DNA from: Argyresthia goedartella
Taxonomy: Eukaryota; Arthropoda; Insecta; Lepidoptera; Argyresthiidae
DNA length: 64,000 nt
Reading direction: 5' to 3'
NCBI GenBank assembly: GCA_949825045.1
Contig: OX463829.1
Location: 28,893,715-28,957,714, forward strand
In this document: positions 53,191 to 63,953 of the stretch, piece by piece
Position numbering within the stretch: the first letter of the stretch is position 1
How the letters are laid out: every line of letters starts with the position of its first letter
Position numbers and translations under genes: made by a program
Notes under the pieces: model-generated
What the model was told of the DNA's origin: nothing
Databases searched by the model: none
Seen by the model: only the letters and a program-made list of their open reading frames with translations

Positions 53191-53498
53191 CTACCTTAGG
53201 ATTTTGGTATAATTTAATTGAAATCTTGTCTTTTCAGCACCAGCAAAGCCGCCATACATACTTGAATCAAATATGGAAATAAAAACCCACAAATGTGATA
53301 GAAGATGAACATGAATTGTGGTGTAAACATTAATCCCTCAGATAGAAACATTAATAATGGAGATAGAAAATCTTTCAAGGAATTGGCGATATTAATGAAA
53401 TTGTTAATAAACAAATTAAAAATGTTGATATCAAAATGTGGTGTTATTACTGCTTCGCTTTATTTCCTTTCATTCCAGGGGTCCTTAATGGATAAAGC

Positions 53499-53857
53499 CA
53501 GCTTTTCACTATGGGATATAATCTAATATAAATTACATCTCAAGATGTAAAATAAGTATTGCTGAACGGGCACTAGAAAGACTGGCAAGCAATATTTATT
53601 TCACAACTTGAGATGTTAAGCTTGGTTTACCCGAGGCCAGTGCTGGCTGGCTTGTTGTTGGCCTTGTAAAAACCTTGTTTTGGCCTTATAAAATCAAGCC
53701 AGTCCCGTGCTGTCTGCGAGTGCTGGGGTGAATAGAGCACCCGTCTAGCCAAATTTACATGAGGCCAGTACTGGCTACCACCGGCACCACTGTCTTCGTG
53801 TATCTGCCTGCATCTTAATACATAATTCATTACATCCCATAGTGAAAAGCCGGCTTA
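53499..53857. repeat. Inverted repeat with 20-bp arms
   Basis: GCCAGCTTTTCACTATGGGA (about 53499-53518) is mirrored with one mismatch by TCCCATAGTGAAAAGCCGGC (about 53836-53855). Two minus-strand frames across it (67 and 65 codons) show no domain I recognise. Confidence 0.5.
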
Positions 53858-54046
53858 TCTCCTTCACAAACTGGCCTAACTCCTGCACCAACTCCAGCTT
53901 GAGCGACCGCCCTGGATGGTTGAGTAGATCTCAGGCAGATGAAACTTCTCCCAAGATTGCTGTGGCTTGCGGCTAGTATGGTTTTTATAGTGGATGGGCA
54001 CACCGGTAGCAGATGTACAAATTTCATCCCATAGTATAAGTAAGTT

Positions 54047-54163
54047 AAGAGTGCTGGGCGACGTTAGCAGGAATTACTGCGCATATGTACAGCTTTTGAA
54101 AAGTGACTACTGCGCATTCAAGGCCACCGCTCATAACGTGTCGCGCGACGTATACACTGTCTC
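54047..54163 (-). mobile_element. MITE-G copy
   Basis: GTGCTGGGCGACGTTAGCAG, ATTACTGCGCATATGTACAG, AAAAGTGACTACTGCGCATT and CATAACGTGTCGCGCGACGT. Confidence 0.75.
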
Positions 54164-54540
54164 CCAGTAGCCCACCATAAATTTCATCATTGGATGATAT
54201 ATAGCTTTATGCTTTTTCGATACGGGGTGGCAGAGGCACAGTTGTGCCCACTTTTAGATAATTAAGTCCATTTTGCATGACAGGGGGATAGCCCATCGCG
54301 GCCACTAAGGAGGTTTCCCCACGATGTCCTATGGAGATATGAAGGTTTCCTCACGATAAAACTTGGACTTTAATGGAGTAAAAACCGCTTTTTCGTAAAC
54401 AAAACCAACACAGCAGAACAGCTGGTCAATAATTCCGCCATCTTGACAAACAAGACACTCACTAAACAAGCTTTCTCGGTTGCCTAAATTGATCACATAA
54501 TATAAGCCATGCCTATCCCTGCTAAGACGCTAAAATCAGT

Positions 54541-54607
54541 TCTGTGGTAACGATTTTTATAATCATGTGTTAAACAATGGTTAAAGTTTTTTGTGGTAAG
54601 ACGGTAT
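54541..54607 (-). mobile_element. MITE-H-like fragment
   Basis: CTGTGGTAACGATTTTTATA and AAAGTTTTTTGTGGTAAGAC resemble the 52.3-kb element in inverse orientation. Confidence 0.45.
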
Positions 54608-54614
54608 GGGTCTT

Positions 54615-54792
54615 ATACAGGCTGAAACAGAATGATGCAGTCATATTTTAGGGGGTTGTAGGTGAACAACTTTCACTATGAAACCGATTTGATCTGAGCA
54701 ACTTTAATTTTCACTTCTCCATACAGTTTGGCCCGGGTGATCATCTATTTTGCCCTAAAATATGACTACATCTTTCTGTTACACCCTGTACA
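54615..54792. mobile_element. MITE-N copy
   Basis: Ends AGGCTGAAACAGAATGATGC with AGTCATATTTTAGGG, and CCTAAAATATGACTACATCT with TTCTGTTACACCCT, form an imperfect inverted pair. The interior CTATGAAACCGATTTGATCT is shared with 23.9 kb. Confidence 0.7.
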
Positions 54793-55382
54793 TTTTAAGT
54801 AGGTACACCAATAGGTAGTTGATACATAAGTGCCTATATTAAGAGGATAAAGGAGTAACTATTTAGTAATCTGTGATAAAGGCTACAAGGAGGAAGGAAG
54901 AAAACACAAATTACCTACCAAGCAATGAGTCAAAAATAAATACCTAAATAGCCAAGGTTACTTAAGATTTATTTATAAACCCGAATGCATTTAAAATTTA
55001 AAAAACAAACTAATTCGCGACCGGTTTCGCTTTAAAAAAAAAGAAGGTTTTTATCGCTTTTGGTACAACCGTTACAGGTAAGCTACATTCATAATAATCA
55101 AACTTATTTCAAGCGTCATAGAGAGGATAGTGGTATGGCAATGGTGTAGCTTAACTGGTACTAGATTGTCGTGGTGAACTGGTGACCGTTGTCAGACTGC
55201 CTTTCAGTCCGCCGCGCCGCCGCCAGCAAGGACGTGTTGACTTGAATGTTAGATATCTGAGACTAACTTGATGTTGAAATCGACAGCTGCTGAATACTGA
55301 AACGTAAGTCTGAATGTTAAAGAGGAATATATTTTGGAATTTCCTAACACATCAGTATAATAAATAATGGACCAAACGTAAT
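54793..55382. other. No gene recognised
   Basis: Unassigned. A small GC-rich patch (CCGCCGCGCCGCCGCC) lies at about 55210-55226. Confidence 0.4.
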
Positions 55383-55798
55383 AGTAGTTTATGTGACTGC
55401 TACATAATGCCTAATTATGTACAGTTACATACACTAGTTTATCTACACACATATCATAAGCTCTCTTTGATGTGTTCAGGAACCGCATGTTTGACCGGCA
55501 TTGTGGCTCTGCAGTTGTTTAGCTTGTTCTGTAGTACCAGCTTCAAGCAGGCGGGCGTCGGCGTTCGAAATTTGAATGTCAGTACCAACTTCACAGACAA
55601 ACTAGGAGCGGCACGCAGGCGGGCGTCGGCGTTCGAAATTTGAATGTCATGATATGTAGAAAAATTACACATTATGGTCATAATGTGTAATTTTTCAGAT
55701 AAGAAATGAGTTTTTACCAAGTAGTTTAACATTATGCTGATCGTAACGTGCGGTTTTTGTACGCAGTAAAGAGGGTTTATGATACGTGTGTAGATAAA
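55383..55798 (+). mobile_element. MITE-K copy 5, lacking the outer hairpin
   Basis: GTGACTGCTACATAATGCCT joins the outer sequence directly to ATTATGTACAGTTACATACA; the CTCGAGAG hairpin of about 80 bp seen in copies 1-3 is absent. The rest, including GCGGGCGTCGGCGTTCGAAA twice and the ATTACACATTATG palindrome, is intact. Confidence 0.88.
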
Positions 55799-55932
55799 AG
55801 TATTTATTGTTTTGTGACAAACGTTTTACGGAAGGCAGACCTCAATTATGTTGCTCGGAACGAAGTTATTCTATTCTCATTGTGTTGCAATTAATTAAAA
55901 TTGTCTAATCAATTTAACGACGTAAAATCTGT

Positions 55933-56313
55933 GTCACCGTAAGATAATCAAAACCGTAAGTTGATACACTAACGCGATAGTTGATCAACTATCGACAGAA
56001 GTAAACCAGACCGACAGGGTTTAGAATTTACGTTTCTTTTGTTGTTACATGTCAACCTAACTCGAAGACTATTCGGGCGCTTTGCTGCGCTCGCCCCCTC
56101 TAGTCTTCACCTAAGCTACCGCAGTGTTTGCCCTGGTATTTCGTTTGCAATTCAAGTTTAAACCAGTTTATTATTCAACGGTTTTAACCGTTAGTTTATC
56201 AACTAAAGCGTCATATAGAATGCAGTACGCTGAAGTTTGCTTTCTGTCGTAATTGACCAACTAACGAGAAAAAACGGTTAGTTTATCAACGGTTTTGACA
56301 ATCTTACGGTGAC
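55933..56313 (+). mobile_element. MITE-D (core in a fourth set of arms), 6-bp duplication
   Basis: GTCACCGTAAGATAATCAAA with ACCGT at the left is mirrored by AACGGTTTTGACAATCTTAC with GGTGAC at the right. ATCTGT flanks both ends (55927-55932 and 56314-56319). The shared core is at about 56040-56145: TTTTGTTGTTACATGTCAAC, CTAACTCGAAG and TTCACCTAAGCTACCGCAGT with GTTTGCCCTGGTAT. The hairpin (56064-56108) has a different stem from the other families. Confidence 0.85.
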
Positions 56314-56379
56314 ATCTGTAAGCTTTCTGAATATAATATATATAATAAAGACTCTGTGCAACGACAAATTATTATAATA

Positions 56380-56810
56380 ACCCTCATTGCCGATCAGCTT
56401 TGTGTTGTTCATTTCGTCGTGGTAGGTAGGTAGACTTTTGGTATTTGATTTAAATACAAGGTCTGCGTTTTGGGCAAACCCCGTTTCTCCTCCGGCATGA
56501 ACAATAATAAAACGTTGCCCTTTAGATACAGGTTCTAGAACACCATCTCTTTGCCAGCATTTTTAGTGGTATATGAGGAATGTATATAAGTCTCGTCTAA
56601 GTATACAACTGGTCGATGATTAGCTGATATAGCGTTTTTATTTAATTCTTCCAAATATTTAGCTCTCCACGCAGAAATATCATTGCGATCGGTTTTAAAC
56701 CTTGCGATTGCTTTGTGTTTTTTGGAAACGAAACAATTTACGAAGTGTTTGAGTGTTTGTTTAGCAAAACAAGTTTCTCCATAAATATACTCCATCCTAT
56801 TCATTGGCAA
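56380..56810 (-). pseudogene. DDE transposase fragment, frameshifted
   Basis: The frame at 56535-56810 reads FVSKKHKAIARFKTDRNDIS, AWRAKYLEELNKN and RPVVYLDETYIHSSYTTKN. VYLDET(Y/W)xxxxxT is the pattern around the second catalytic Asp in IS630/Tc1-mariner-like (DDE_3) endonucleases, which cut and rejoin the element's ends. After a frameshift near 56545 the protein continues as GQRFIIVHAGGETGF and ADLVFKSNTK to YHDEMNN, the next conserved blocks. The N-terminal DNA-binding part and the final acidic residue are not seen. It lies 67 bp beyond MITE-D, but nothing shows that the two belong together. Confidence 0.75.
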
Positions 56811-56929
56811 GAAAATTAGGATTAGACATATCTAAAAAGGGACAGTGCCTATAGAAATAATCGATTAATATTTAACAGTAATTAATGGACAGAAGCGGTC
56901 CGTAGTCTACTGGGTTTCACGCTTGCTTC

Positions 56930-57290
56930 TCACACAGGAGAATTCAGGAGATACAGGTTTGAAACCTGACCTTGTACCAATGAGATAATTAATTTATCTT
57001 AGACACATTATCGGACGTTCAGTGTTTCGGATGACACGTTAAGCTGTAGGCCCGGCTACTATCGCTACGCTATGTGGTACCTAGTCAACCCGCACTGACC
57101 CTTGAGTAAATTGTACCTTCTGGTGTTCTGGAGGGCCGGCTGAAAACTAGCGCTGAAGGTAGACTTGTCTCAGTTCAGCATTGTTGAGCCGGTTCTTATT
57201 GACACTGTCTCTACCTATCTGATTTATTTGTAATGACTGTTGTTTAATTGTGTTAATAAAGAAATATCATATCATATCATATCACTGAGC
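56930..57290 (+). mobile_element. Probable LINE 3' end with TCATA tail
   Basis: GGATGACACGTTAAGCTGTA and GGCCGGCTGAAAACTAGCGC lead to TTAATAAAGAAATATCATAT and four (TCATA)n units (about 57266-57284). The form is that of a LINE trailer; no ORF remains. Confidence 0.5.
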
Positions 57291-57294
57291 CAGC

Positions 57295-57372
57295 GTGGTG
57301 GAGTACGGCTTAATCTTACTCGTATCCTGGTAAAGGCCTGTGCCCCTCTGTGGGAACGTTTATGGGCTACAT
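57295..57372 (+). mobile_element. RTE-type 3' UTR scrap
   Basis: GCCAGCGTGGTGGAGTACGG followed by CTTAATC and later CCTGTGCCCCTCTGTGGGAA follows the pattern of trailers found behind RTE ORF2 in Lepidoptera. Confidence 0.5.
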
Positions 57373-58447
57373 TTATTTATTTGTTTTGATGGACACATTG
57401 CAGAAACTTAGGACGCACGGTCGAATTGAAACGAATTCTAATATATGTGTGACTCGCAAAACAAAAACCCATGAAACGTGACGTCAAACATTGGCTTTTG
57501 GGAAGATCGTTGAAACATTCGCTTAGAATTATTCAATGGGTTGAGTGTTCGCGATGACGCGGGAATGGAGCTCAATAATCGCGGTTTTTGGCACAAGCCC
57601 AACGCAGAAAGTTTGTTCGTGGAGTTCCGATATAAATACCTTCCACTATGAGTTGTTTTAGAAGACAAGCCATTGTGTGCTTTTCGGAACGAATAACAAA
57701 CAGCGTCACAAATTTCCCGTACGACATGGCAGAGGCACGATTACACCCACACAGGGTATGCCCATCGCCGCAGCTCTGGAGAACTCATTCCATATTTGAT
57801 GCAATATTTCGCTCTATCGTTGAAACCGTCGCAATAACCTTTGACCTTCGTGTCTATCTCCAAAACAATGTGAAGGGCGTCGGGGTACGTCACAATGACG
57901 TCATTGCTTTACTCACAATGTAGTTCGGTGGGATGGGTACCTACACTACCTACTTGGCAAACATTGGGCATTCAGTTGAAGGAATAAGTCGTTGGCGGGA
58001 ATTACTGCGCATATATGTACTATATATCTCTACCTCGTCCATGCCAAGGTCCCCGTTACTCTAGGCGGAAAGACACGTAGTGTGAGAGAGACGGAATCGG
58101 GAAAAAAACGAAAAAACGTTGCGCTAAACCACAGAAAAAATAATTTTAAATTACGATATTTTGTTAAAAAAAATATGGAGATTTTGCGAACACATAATAT
58201 CTACATTTTGAACGCAGTTCCACAATGAAATAAGTTAGGATTTCAGAATTACAGGAAAAAATAAAACAATTAAGAGGTGTTTTCGTAATTAAATTCTATC
58301 GAGAAAATTTCATCTAATCGCGTTTCCCTTTAGTGAAAATCTTAATCAAATACTCAATAAACGTAAACCCAAAAATCTAATCTGTAGATGACTTCATGGT
58401 GGAGTAAATGGATTCGAAAAAAAACCCCATTTTTTTTTCGTATCACC
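57373..58447. other. No gene recognised; MITE-G scrap at 57990-58020
   Basis: GTTGGCGGGAATTACTGCGC with ATATATGTAC is a MITE-G fragment. Frames at 57438-57923 lack any recognised domain. Confidence 0.45.
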
Positions 58448-58937
58448 TTAAATCAGACAGTTAACTAACTCTCTAGACAGTTAATTAAATGCCGACGTTT
58501 AACCAAGTCACTAAAAATCCGTCAGACAAGTGAGTGAACGAAACGTTTAACGAGTTTTCTAAACATTCCTAGGTAACAAGACATATACAATATATATTTT
58601 TATGTGTACTTAAGTTTTTGTTTTAAGTATTTTTGTTGTTCTTACATGTTAAACCTAACACGAAGGATAAAGGGGGCTTCGCTTCGCTCACCCCATTTAC
58701 CTTTCACTTAAGCTACCGCAATGTTTTGCCCTGATATAAGCTGTGGAAATCAGCTGTTGCCGTGACGCCATCTTGTTTTCCAACACGCCGGCTTTCGGTA
58801 AGACAGATTGTTAAACTTTTCGACGATGCTTTATTTAAATCAAAATGCTAGCGACTTGCTTAAACGTATTTAATTAACGGTCTAGCTAGAGAGTTAGTTA
58901 AGTGTCTGATTTAACCAACCAACCAACTGCGAAATGT
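58448..58937 (+). mobile_element. MITE-B copy 3
   Basis: TTAAATCAGACAGTTAACTA (outermost left bases missing), inner arm ACGTTTAACCAAGTCACTAA, core at about 58600-58738, GACGCCATCTTGTTTTCCAA, and the right arm CTAGAGAGTTAGTTAAGTGT with CAACTGCGAAATGTA. Confidence 0.85.
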
Positions 58938-59120
58938 ACATCAGCAGTTGTGGAAGACCACTGTAAGGGCTCTTTTCCCATGCAACCCAACACTTAAAAG
59001 TCAAAAAACAAATGGTTTTTGAAATTCGACAAAAAGTTTAACAAAAGCAAGGGTTTACCGCCACATGCTAGCTGCAAGGGAAATACATTTTAAATTGGGC
59101 TTCCACTTCTGCTTCTGATG

Positions 59121-59189
59121 GTACAGGTATTGAAAAGTGACTACTGCGCATTCAAGGCCACCGCTCATAGCGTGTGGCGCGACGTATGC
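59121..59189 (-). mobile_element. MITE-G half copy
   Basis: ACAGGTATTGAAAAGTGACT, GCGCATTCAAGGCCACCGCT and GTGTGGCGCGACGTA; the other half is missing. DNA from here to 59566 is unassigned. Confidence 0.7.
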
Positions 59190-59566
59190 AGACCGCGCCA
59201 AATATCTTTGTCTCTGAACGAGAGGTGCGATTGAGAAGGTGAAATGTAAAAAATAGTGTTCAGTGGAGAAAGGGAAAAAGAGGGCACTTTTAATTCAGAG
59301 GACATTGGGCACGCTCTGTTCCTCCGATTAAAATTAACGGTGTAAATGTCAAGCTTTGTGCTAGTTAATTATTTCATGTATCTCTAATATGTAACAGACA
59401 GGTGTTCGGATCATCTTTCCTTACTCACAAATCAGATGCCCTCGTAGCCAAAAACGTATGGAAAATCGAAAAATAAGGTTGCTGTGTTCAAATCTGTTTC
59501 ATAGTGAAAGCCTAATAATTAACATCTCATAGACTTTTATGTTGATGTTCTTAATGTATGTTTATC

Positions 59567-59800
59567 GACCCGAATGGCCGAGTCGGCAGTGACGCTGCCT
59601 ACGAAGCCAAGGGTCCCGGGTTCGAGTCCCGGTGGGGGCTAATATTTGTTTGATGAGGACGGATGTTTGTACCCTAGTCATGGTTTTTATTTATCTATCT
59701 AAGTATAATATTTATCTATATAAGTATGTGCATCGTTGTCTAGTACCCACGATCCTAGTTTGGGGCTAGATCAATGTGTGTAAATAGTGTCCAAGGTGTT
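59567..59800 (+). mobile_element. SINE2, full length
   Basis: GACCCGAATGGCCGAGTCGG and GGTTCGAGTCCCGG promoter boxes intact. There is a short deletion in the tail (ACCCACGATCCTAGTTTGGG). Ends GTGTCCAAGGTG. Confidence 0.9.
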
Positions 59801-60483
59801 ATAATTTCATCTTCGTTAGAATAGAATTCTTCTGTACCAATTTGTCTATTTTCTGTAGAAATTGTATTTCTGTATTATGTATTGTTTACGGTGAACAACG
59901 GCTAATATTCTGTTCCGTTGAATGCCACATAAATAGTAAAGTTATACGTCTCCAGTTTTATAACTATTGAACACGATATACTTTTGAACGAGACTACATA
60001 AATAGTACATTATAGTTTGAAACTAAAGTACAACCTAGATGTTTATTTTGTATTTCCTTTAGTTTAGTAATGCATGACGAAGCGATTGGCGGAATTATGC
60101 CATTGCATTTTATTGTATTTAATTTTATTGTTATATTCTCATACTTATAAATATAAACATGTTGTAAAAAAACATCAACCTTGAGAAGTCTGGAGCTGAC
60201 GTCATCAAGCCCAAACTTCAAAACTAACTCCAACCACAAAAACTAAAACCAATTGTTGCAGAAAAGCTGCAACCTTGATATTTATTTACATAACAATATC
60301 ATTTGATTCAGCTCTTTATGGAGCTGACGTCTGCTAAGTGGCAAGACAAGGCAATCAAGTGACGTTAATAATAACTCGAATGATAAGACAAGTGCTTAAT
60401 TAACAGTCCTTATAAAAACTTATCTACGTCATAATTGATACCGAACACGTGATATCTAGTGATGACTGTTTTAGAACAGTGAT
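59801..60483. other. No gene recognised
   Basis: AT-rich. The 81-codon minus frame at 59994-60239 has no domain signal. Confidence 0.4.
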
Positions 60484-60690
60484 TACGATTTTCAACCGAC
60501 TTCAAAAAGAAGGAGTTTTTCAATTTGACTGTTTTTTTTGTAAGTTTGTTACGCGATTATTCTGTCAATTATGAATTGGTTTTGATGATTCTTGTTTTGA
60601 TTGGTAGGTCATACTTCAGATGTGGTCCCATATAAAATTTTACCAAATTGATGTAGCGCTTTTTGAAAAAATCAATTAAAACAAAAAATA
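60484..60690 (+). repeat. Repeat Q, longer copy
   Basis: ATTTTCAACCGACTTCAAAA at the left, then TTTGTTACGCGATTATTCTG, TTGATTGGTAGGTCATACTT and AGCGCTTTTTGAAAAAATCA as at 43.55 kb. The CAACCGACTTCAAAAA motif is frequent in lepidopteran repeats. Confidence 0.6.
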
Positions 60691-63211
60691 TTTAAGTAAC
60701 ATGCTGCAGTGAAATTACCGATCTTACCATCAACTGCGTGAAAACTCTGCGGTTTGCTGGAAAAGTTCGCATTGATTGTGGCTTCGTTTGATATTATTGA
60801 GCTTGATCATGTTTGATCCTCAGTTGAAAATCTGGACTGTAAACAAAATTAATTGGGATGACCTCGTTGAGCATCTGCCAATATAATAGATATCGGAGGT
60901 GGATAAGGGTAGGGGTGAAACCACGGAGGGCAAGCTAAGGTTGAGAAGGGCATTATTCATATAGGTACCTCTATACCAATTTATAGGTATATATTTTGCT
61001 CTTATAGGTATTTATTTAAATGCTGAATATAAATATATCAATGATACCTTTAAATAATAAATTTATCAATTTAATATTATAATCTGGTGAATGTGGCGAT
61101 CGCCTGTCATAGGACCATTAGATCCATATAGACATTTTATTTGAATGCGCATTGTATATACTGTTGTATATACTGTTTGTATATATACTGTTGGTGTTCC
61201 TTATAAATAATTAGAAAGAAGTTGATGTAAGTTCTTTGAATAATAAAGAGATAATAATCATTAATTCCATGTGAGTTATTATAAGCATGCCTGTTTGCCC
61301 TGATATATCCTTTAATAGACCCCTCCAATTAACCTTCGTTCCCCCTAGTTATGGTTTTTGATCTTGCCTGGGGTGCTCACCTGTATGAGATGTAAGTTAT
61401 GTAGTATACATATGTAGGATCATTTAGCATTGAATATGTATATGGTCCTTTTCTCAAGAGCCTGTGAATATTCGATCATAGGTGGTAAAGGACATCGGCT
61501 GTGGAGGTCATATTCTGAACCCCTGATTACAATAAATCAATAAATTAGGTTGGTACCTAACGTTTAGATTATAATTTGGCATGATCCAACATGAACGGAC
61601 AGTTATGTCCTAACCGTTCGCATAAAAAAAAAACGCATTTGTCTATGATAGTGATGACCAGATGCACAGAATGCTACTTGTACCTTGAACTGTCGGTATA
61701 CTTATAAATTTATCAGGGTTATACACACACATACTCCGCGACCGCAAACATTGTGAGCGCTCTCCCTTATGTCTCCCTCTCCTTCTATACCTGTCTTGTT
61801 AGGTACCTAAAACAGTAGGTTCTAAAAATAAGTTTACCAAAACGGCATTTCAGCCGAATAAATCATACCTACCGACCACTAACCATGTTACTACAAAAAA
61901 AAACAAACGTCAAATCCTGTACATTTTTGTCTTTAAAGAAGTGTTGAATAGGAGTTTGCTTTTGTGGTAAGACCCTAAAGGTCCATAAAAGGTAATTATT
62001 CTGTAAAAATGCAATCCTTTGTACCTAGTAAGTATCCCACGCTCGAGCTCGATCGATGGACCTTCAAATCTCATTTCAGGCAAGGTTATGTTGTCAATCT
62101 ATCTTGACGTCACAATTATAAATCGGTTGAGATAGGACTTTCGTGATATTATCAAAGTTATTTTTATTATATTTGCTGTTTCACAGCATACTCACATCTG
62201 CAGGATCTTTACGCATATCTATCGAGGTATCAAGCCTCGTAGACCAGGTAGATAATATTCTGATGATCTGCCCTTTGCTCATTATTTCGGCTGTTGACAA
62301 TGATAGCTATCAGCTACCAATCCATTTAAGTTTATATCAATTCAATATCTCATGTTTGTTTACACCAGTTACGACGCACTTACTATAATTTATGATTAAT
62401 ATTAACTTATCATTGAATTCCTTCAACTATAACTATTTAAAGAAGCTGTTTGCGTCATTAAAAATATGAGTGTGTACGTGCTTCTATAAATGTTGATATT
62501 AAATACTGTGTTTTGATGATGAAATCATATACCTACTTAGATTACCTTTGTCAAAATATCAACCTATGTAGACTTTTTGACTTGAAGTACTGTGAATACA
62601 AATAAATGCATGCCTAATATCACCGTTCATTAAGATTTGAAATTATCTATCTTTTCACCTAAAACCACCTGCCAAAGATTCCAAGTACTTTCACGACTTA
62701 TTCATTATTGTACTTCTTATCTAGAAACACATGGTATTCTCATAGTATAAAGTATTCTGACCTAATAGACCTTTCTGTTTACAAAAGATCATTTACAAAC
62801 TCGTTAAGTCAAGTCGTATCAGTTTGTTTTGAGATTTTTTAGTGTGTAGTCGGGTTTTATTGTTTTTTAATTACGTCATTTATTTCCTGATATTTTTAGT
62901 TCTAAATTACGAAAAATCTGTATAGTTTAAAACTAATGTTTATTATTATTCATAGCTCGTACAATATTAGTAAATATGTCCGTACTCGCCTTTTGTAGCC
63001 CTTTATTTTGATTCCCCACTCGAGGGTCTTGAAAAAAGTTTTTTTAGCTCGCACATTAAAGAGCAAAAAAATGCAATTTTTATTTTTCTTGAATAAATAA
63101 ATTGCGCCATAAAAACAAATCTAATTACGTATAATTTATCAAAATCTGTTGAGCCATTGAGTAGTTACGAGAGGGGACACAGAACCGACTACTTGCATAC
63201 ATACATATATA
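60691..63211. other. No gene recognised; MITE-H at 61881-61972
   Basis: AT-rich, lowest repeat density of the window. GTTACTACAAAAAAAAACAA to TTTGCTTTTGTGGTAAGACC is a shortened MITE-H. The 81-codon plus frame at 62143-62388 begins with a hydrophobic stretch but has no other support. Confidence 0.45.
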
Positions 63212-63953
63212 TGTTACGGCTAAAGCTAGGTGTGAAACTAAACTTAAGTTTAGCCGGCTAGTCTTAAGATTAATTTCGAGCCTTGGCTAATGTCCGAAGT
63301 GATGTTCGTTTGTGATCACGGATGCCATCTTTAATCGGCTAGACTGCACATTAGCCGATTGGACATTGGTTTGCTAATGTTGAAAACGAAGTATTCGTGC
63401 GACTGCGGGGAGCGGGGCGGGGTAATTTTATTCAGATGAGAAAGCTATTTCTAATATCAGGGCAAAACACTGCGGTAGCTTAGGTGAAGGGTAAAGGGGG
63501 TGAGCGAAGCGAAGCCCCCTTTATCCTTCGTGTTAGGTTAAACATGTAAGAACATAAAGAAGAGAAGTATTTTTTGTTGTTCTTACATGTTTAACCTAAC
63601 ACGAAGGATAAAGGGGGCTTCGCTTCGCTCACTCCCTTTATCCTTCACCTAAGCTACCGCAGTGTTTACGGCTACCGAATCATTATCATCACTTATTCCA
63701 GATTAAGACGGTAATTTTTCAACATTAGCCTAGGTATACTGAAAAATAAACTTTATTCGGCTAATGTCAACCATATTTTCTCACCCATCTTTAGCCTCAA
63801 CAGCGTCGAAGCTAAACTGCAGTTTAGCCGACTATTGTTGAAATCATTTATCGCAATGAACATTATTTCGGACATTAGCCGAGGCTCGAAATTAATCTTA
63901 AGACTAGCTGGCTAAACTTAAGTTTATCTTCACACCTAGCTTTAGCCGTAACA
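63212..63953. mobile_element. MITE-E: long inverted repeat with two head-to-head cores
   Basis: The terminal arms of about 95 bp are mirrored closely: TGTTACGGCTAAAGCTAGGT and TTAGCC(G/A)GCTAGTCTTAAGA on the left against their inverses at 63855-63953. Inside, the shared core occurs twice, inverted at 63455-63556 and direct at 63567-63668, separated by only about 10-30 bp. Flanks show a possible 8-bp duplication (TACATATA/TACATGCA) that is not exact. No coding capacity. Confidence 0.88.

Noticed and set aside
53627..54027. Two adjacent minus-strand frames as exons of one gene
   Set aside because: No recognised domain, and they straddle an inverted repeat; without transcript data the exon idea has no support.
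62143..62388. Possible secreted protein with a hydrophobic N-terminus
   Set aside because: Only 81 codons in AT-rich DNA, where hydrophobic starts are common by chance; no homology, splice or promoter support.
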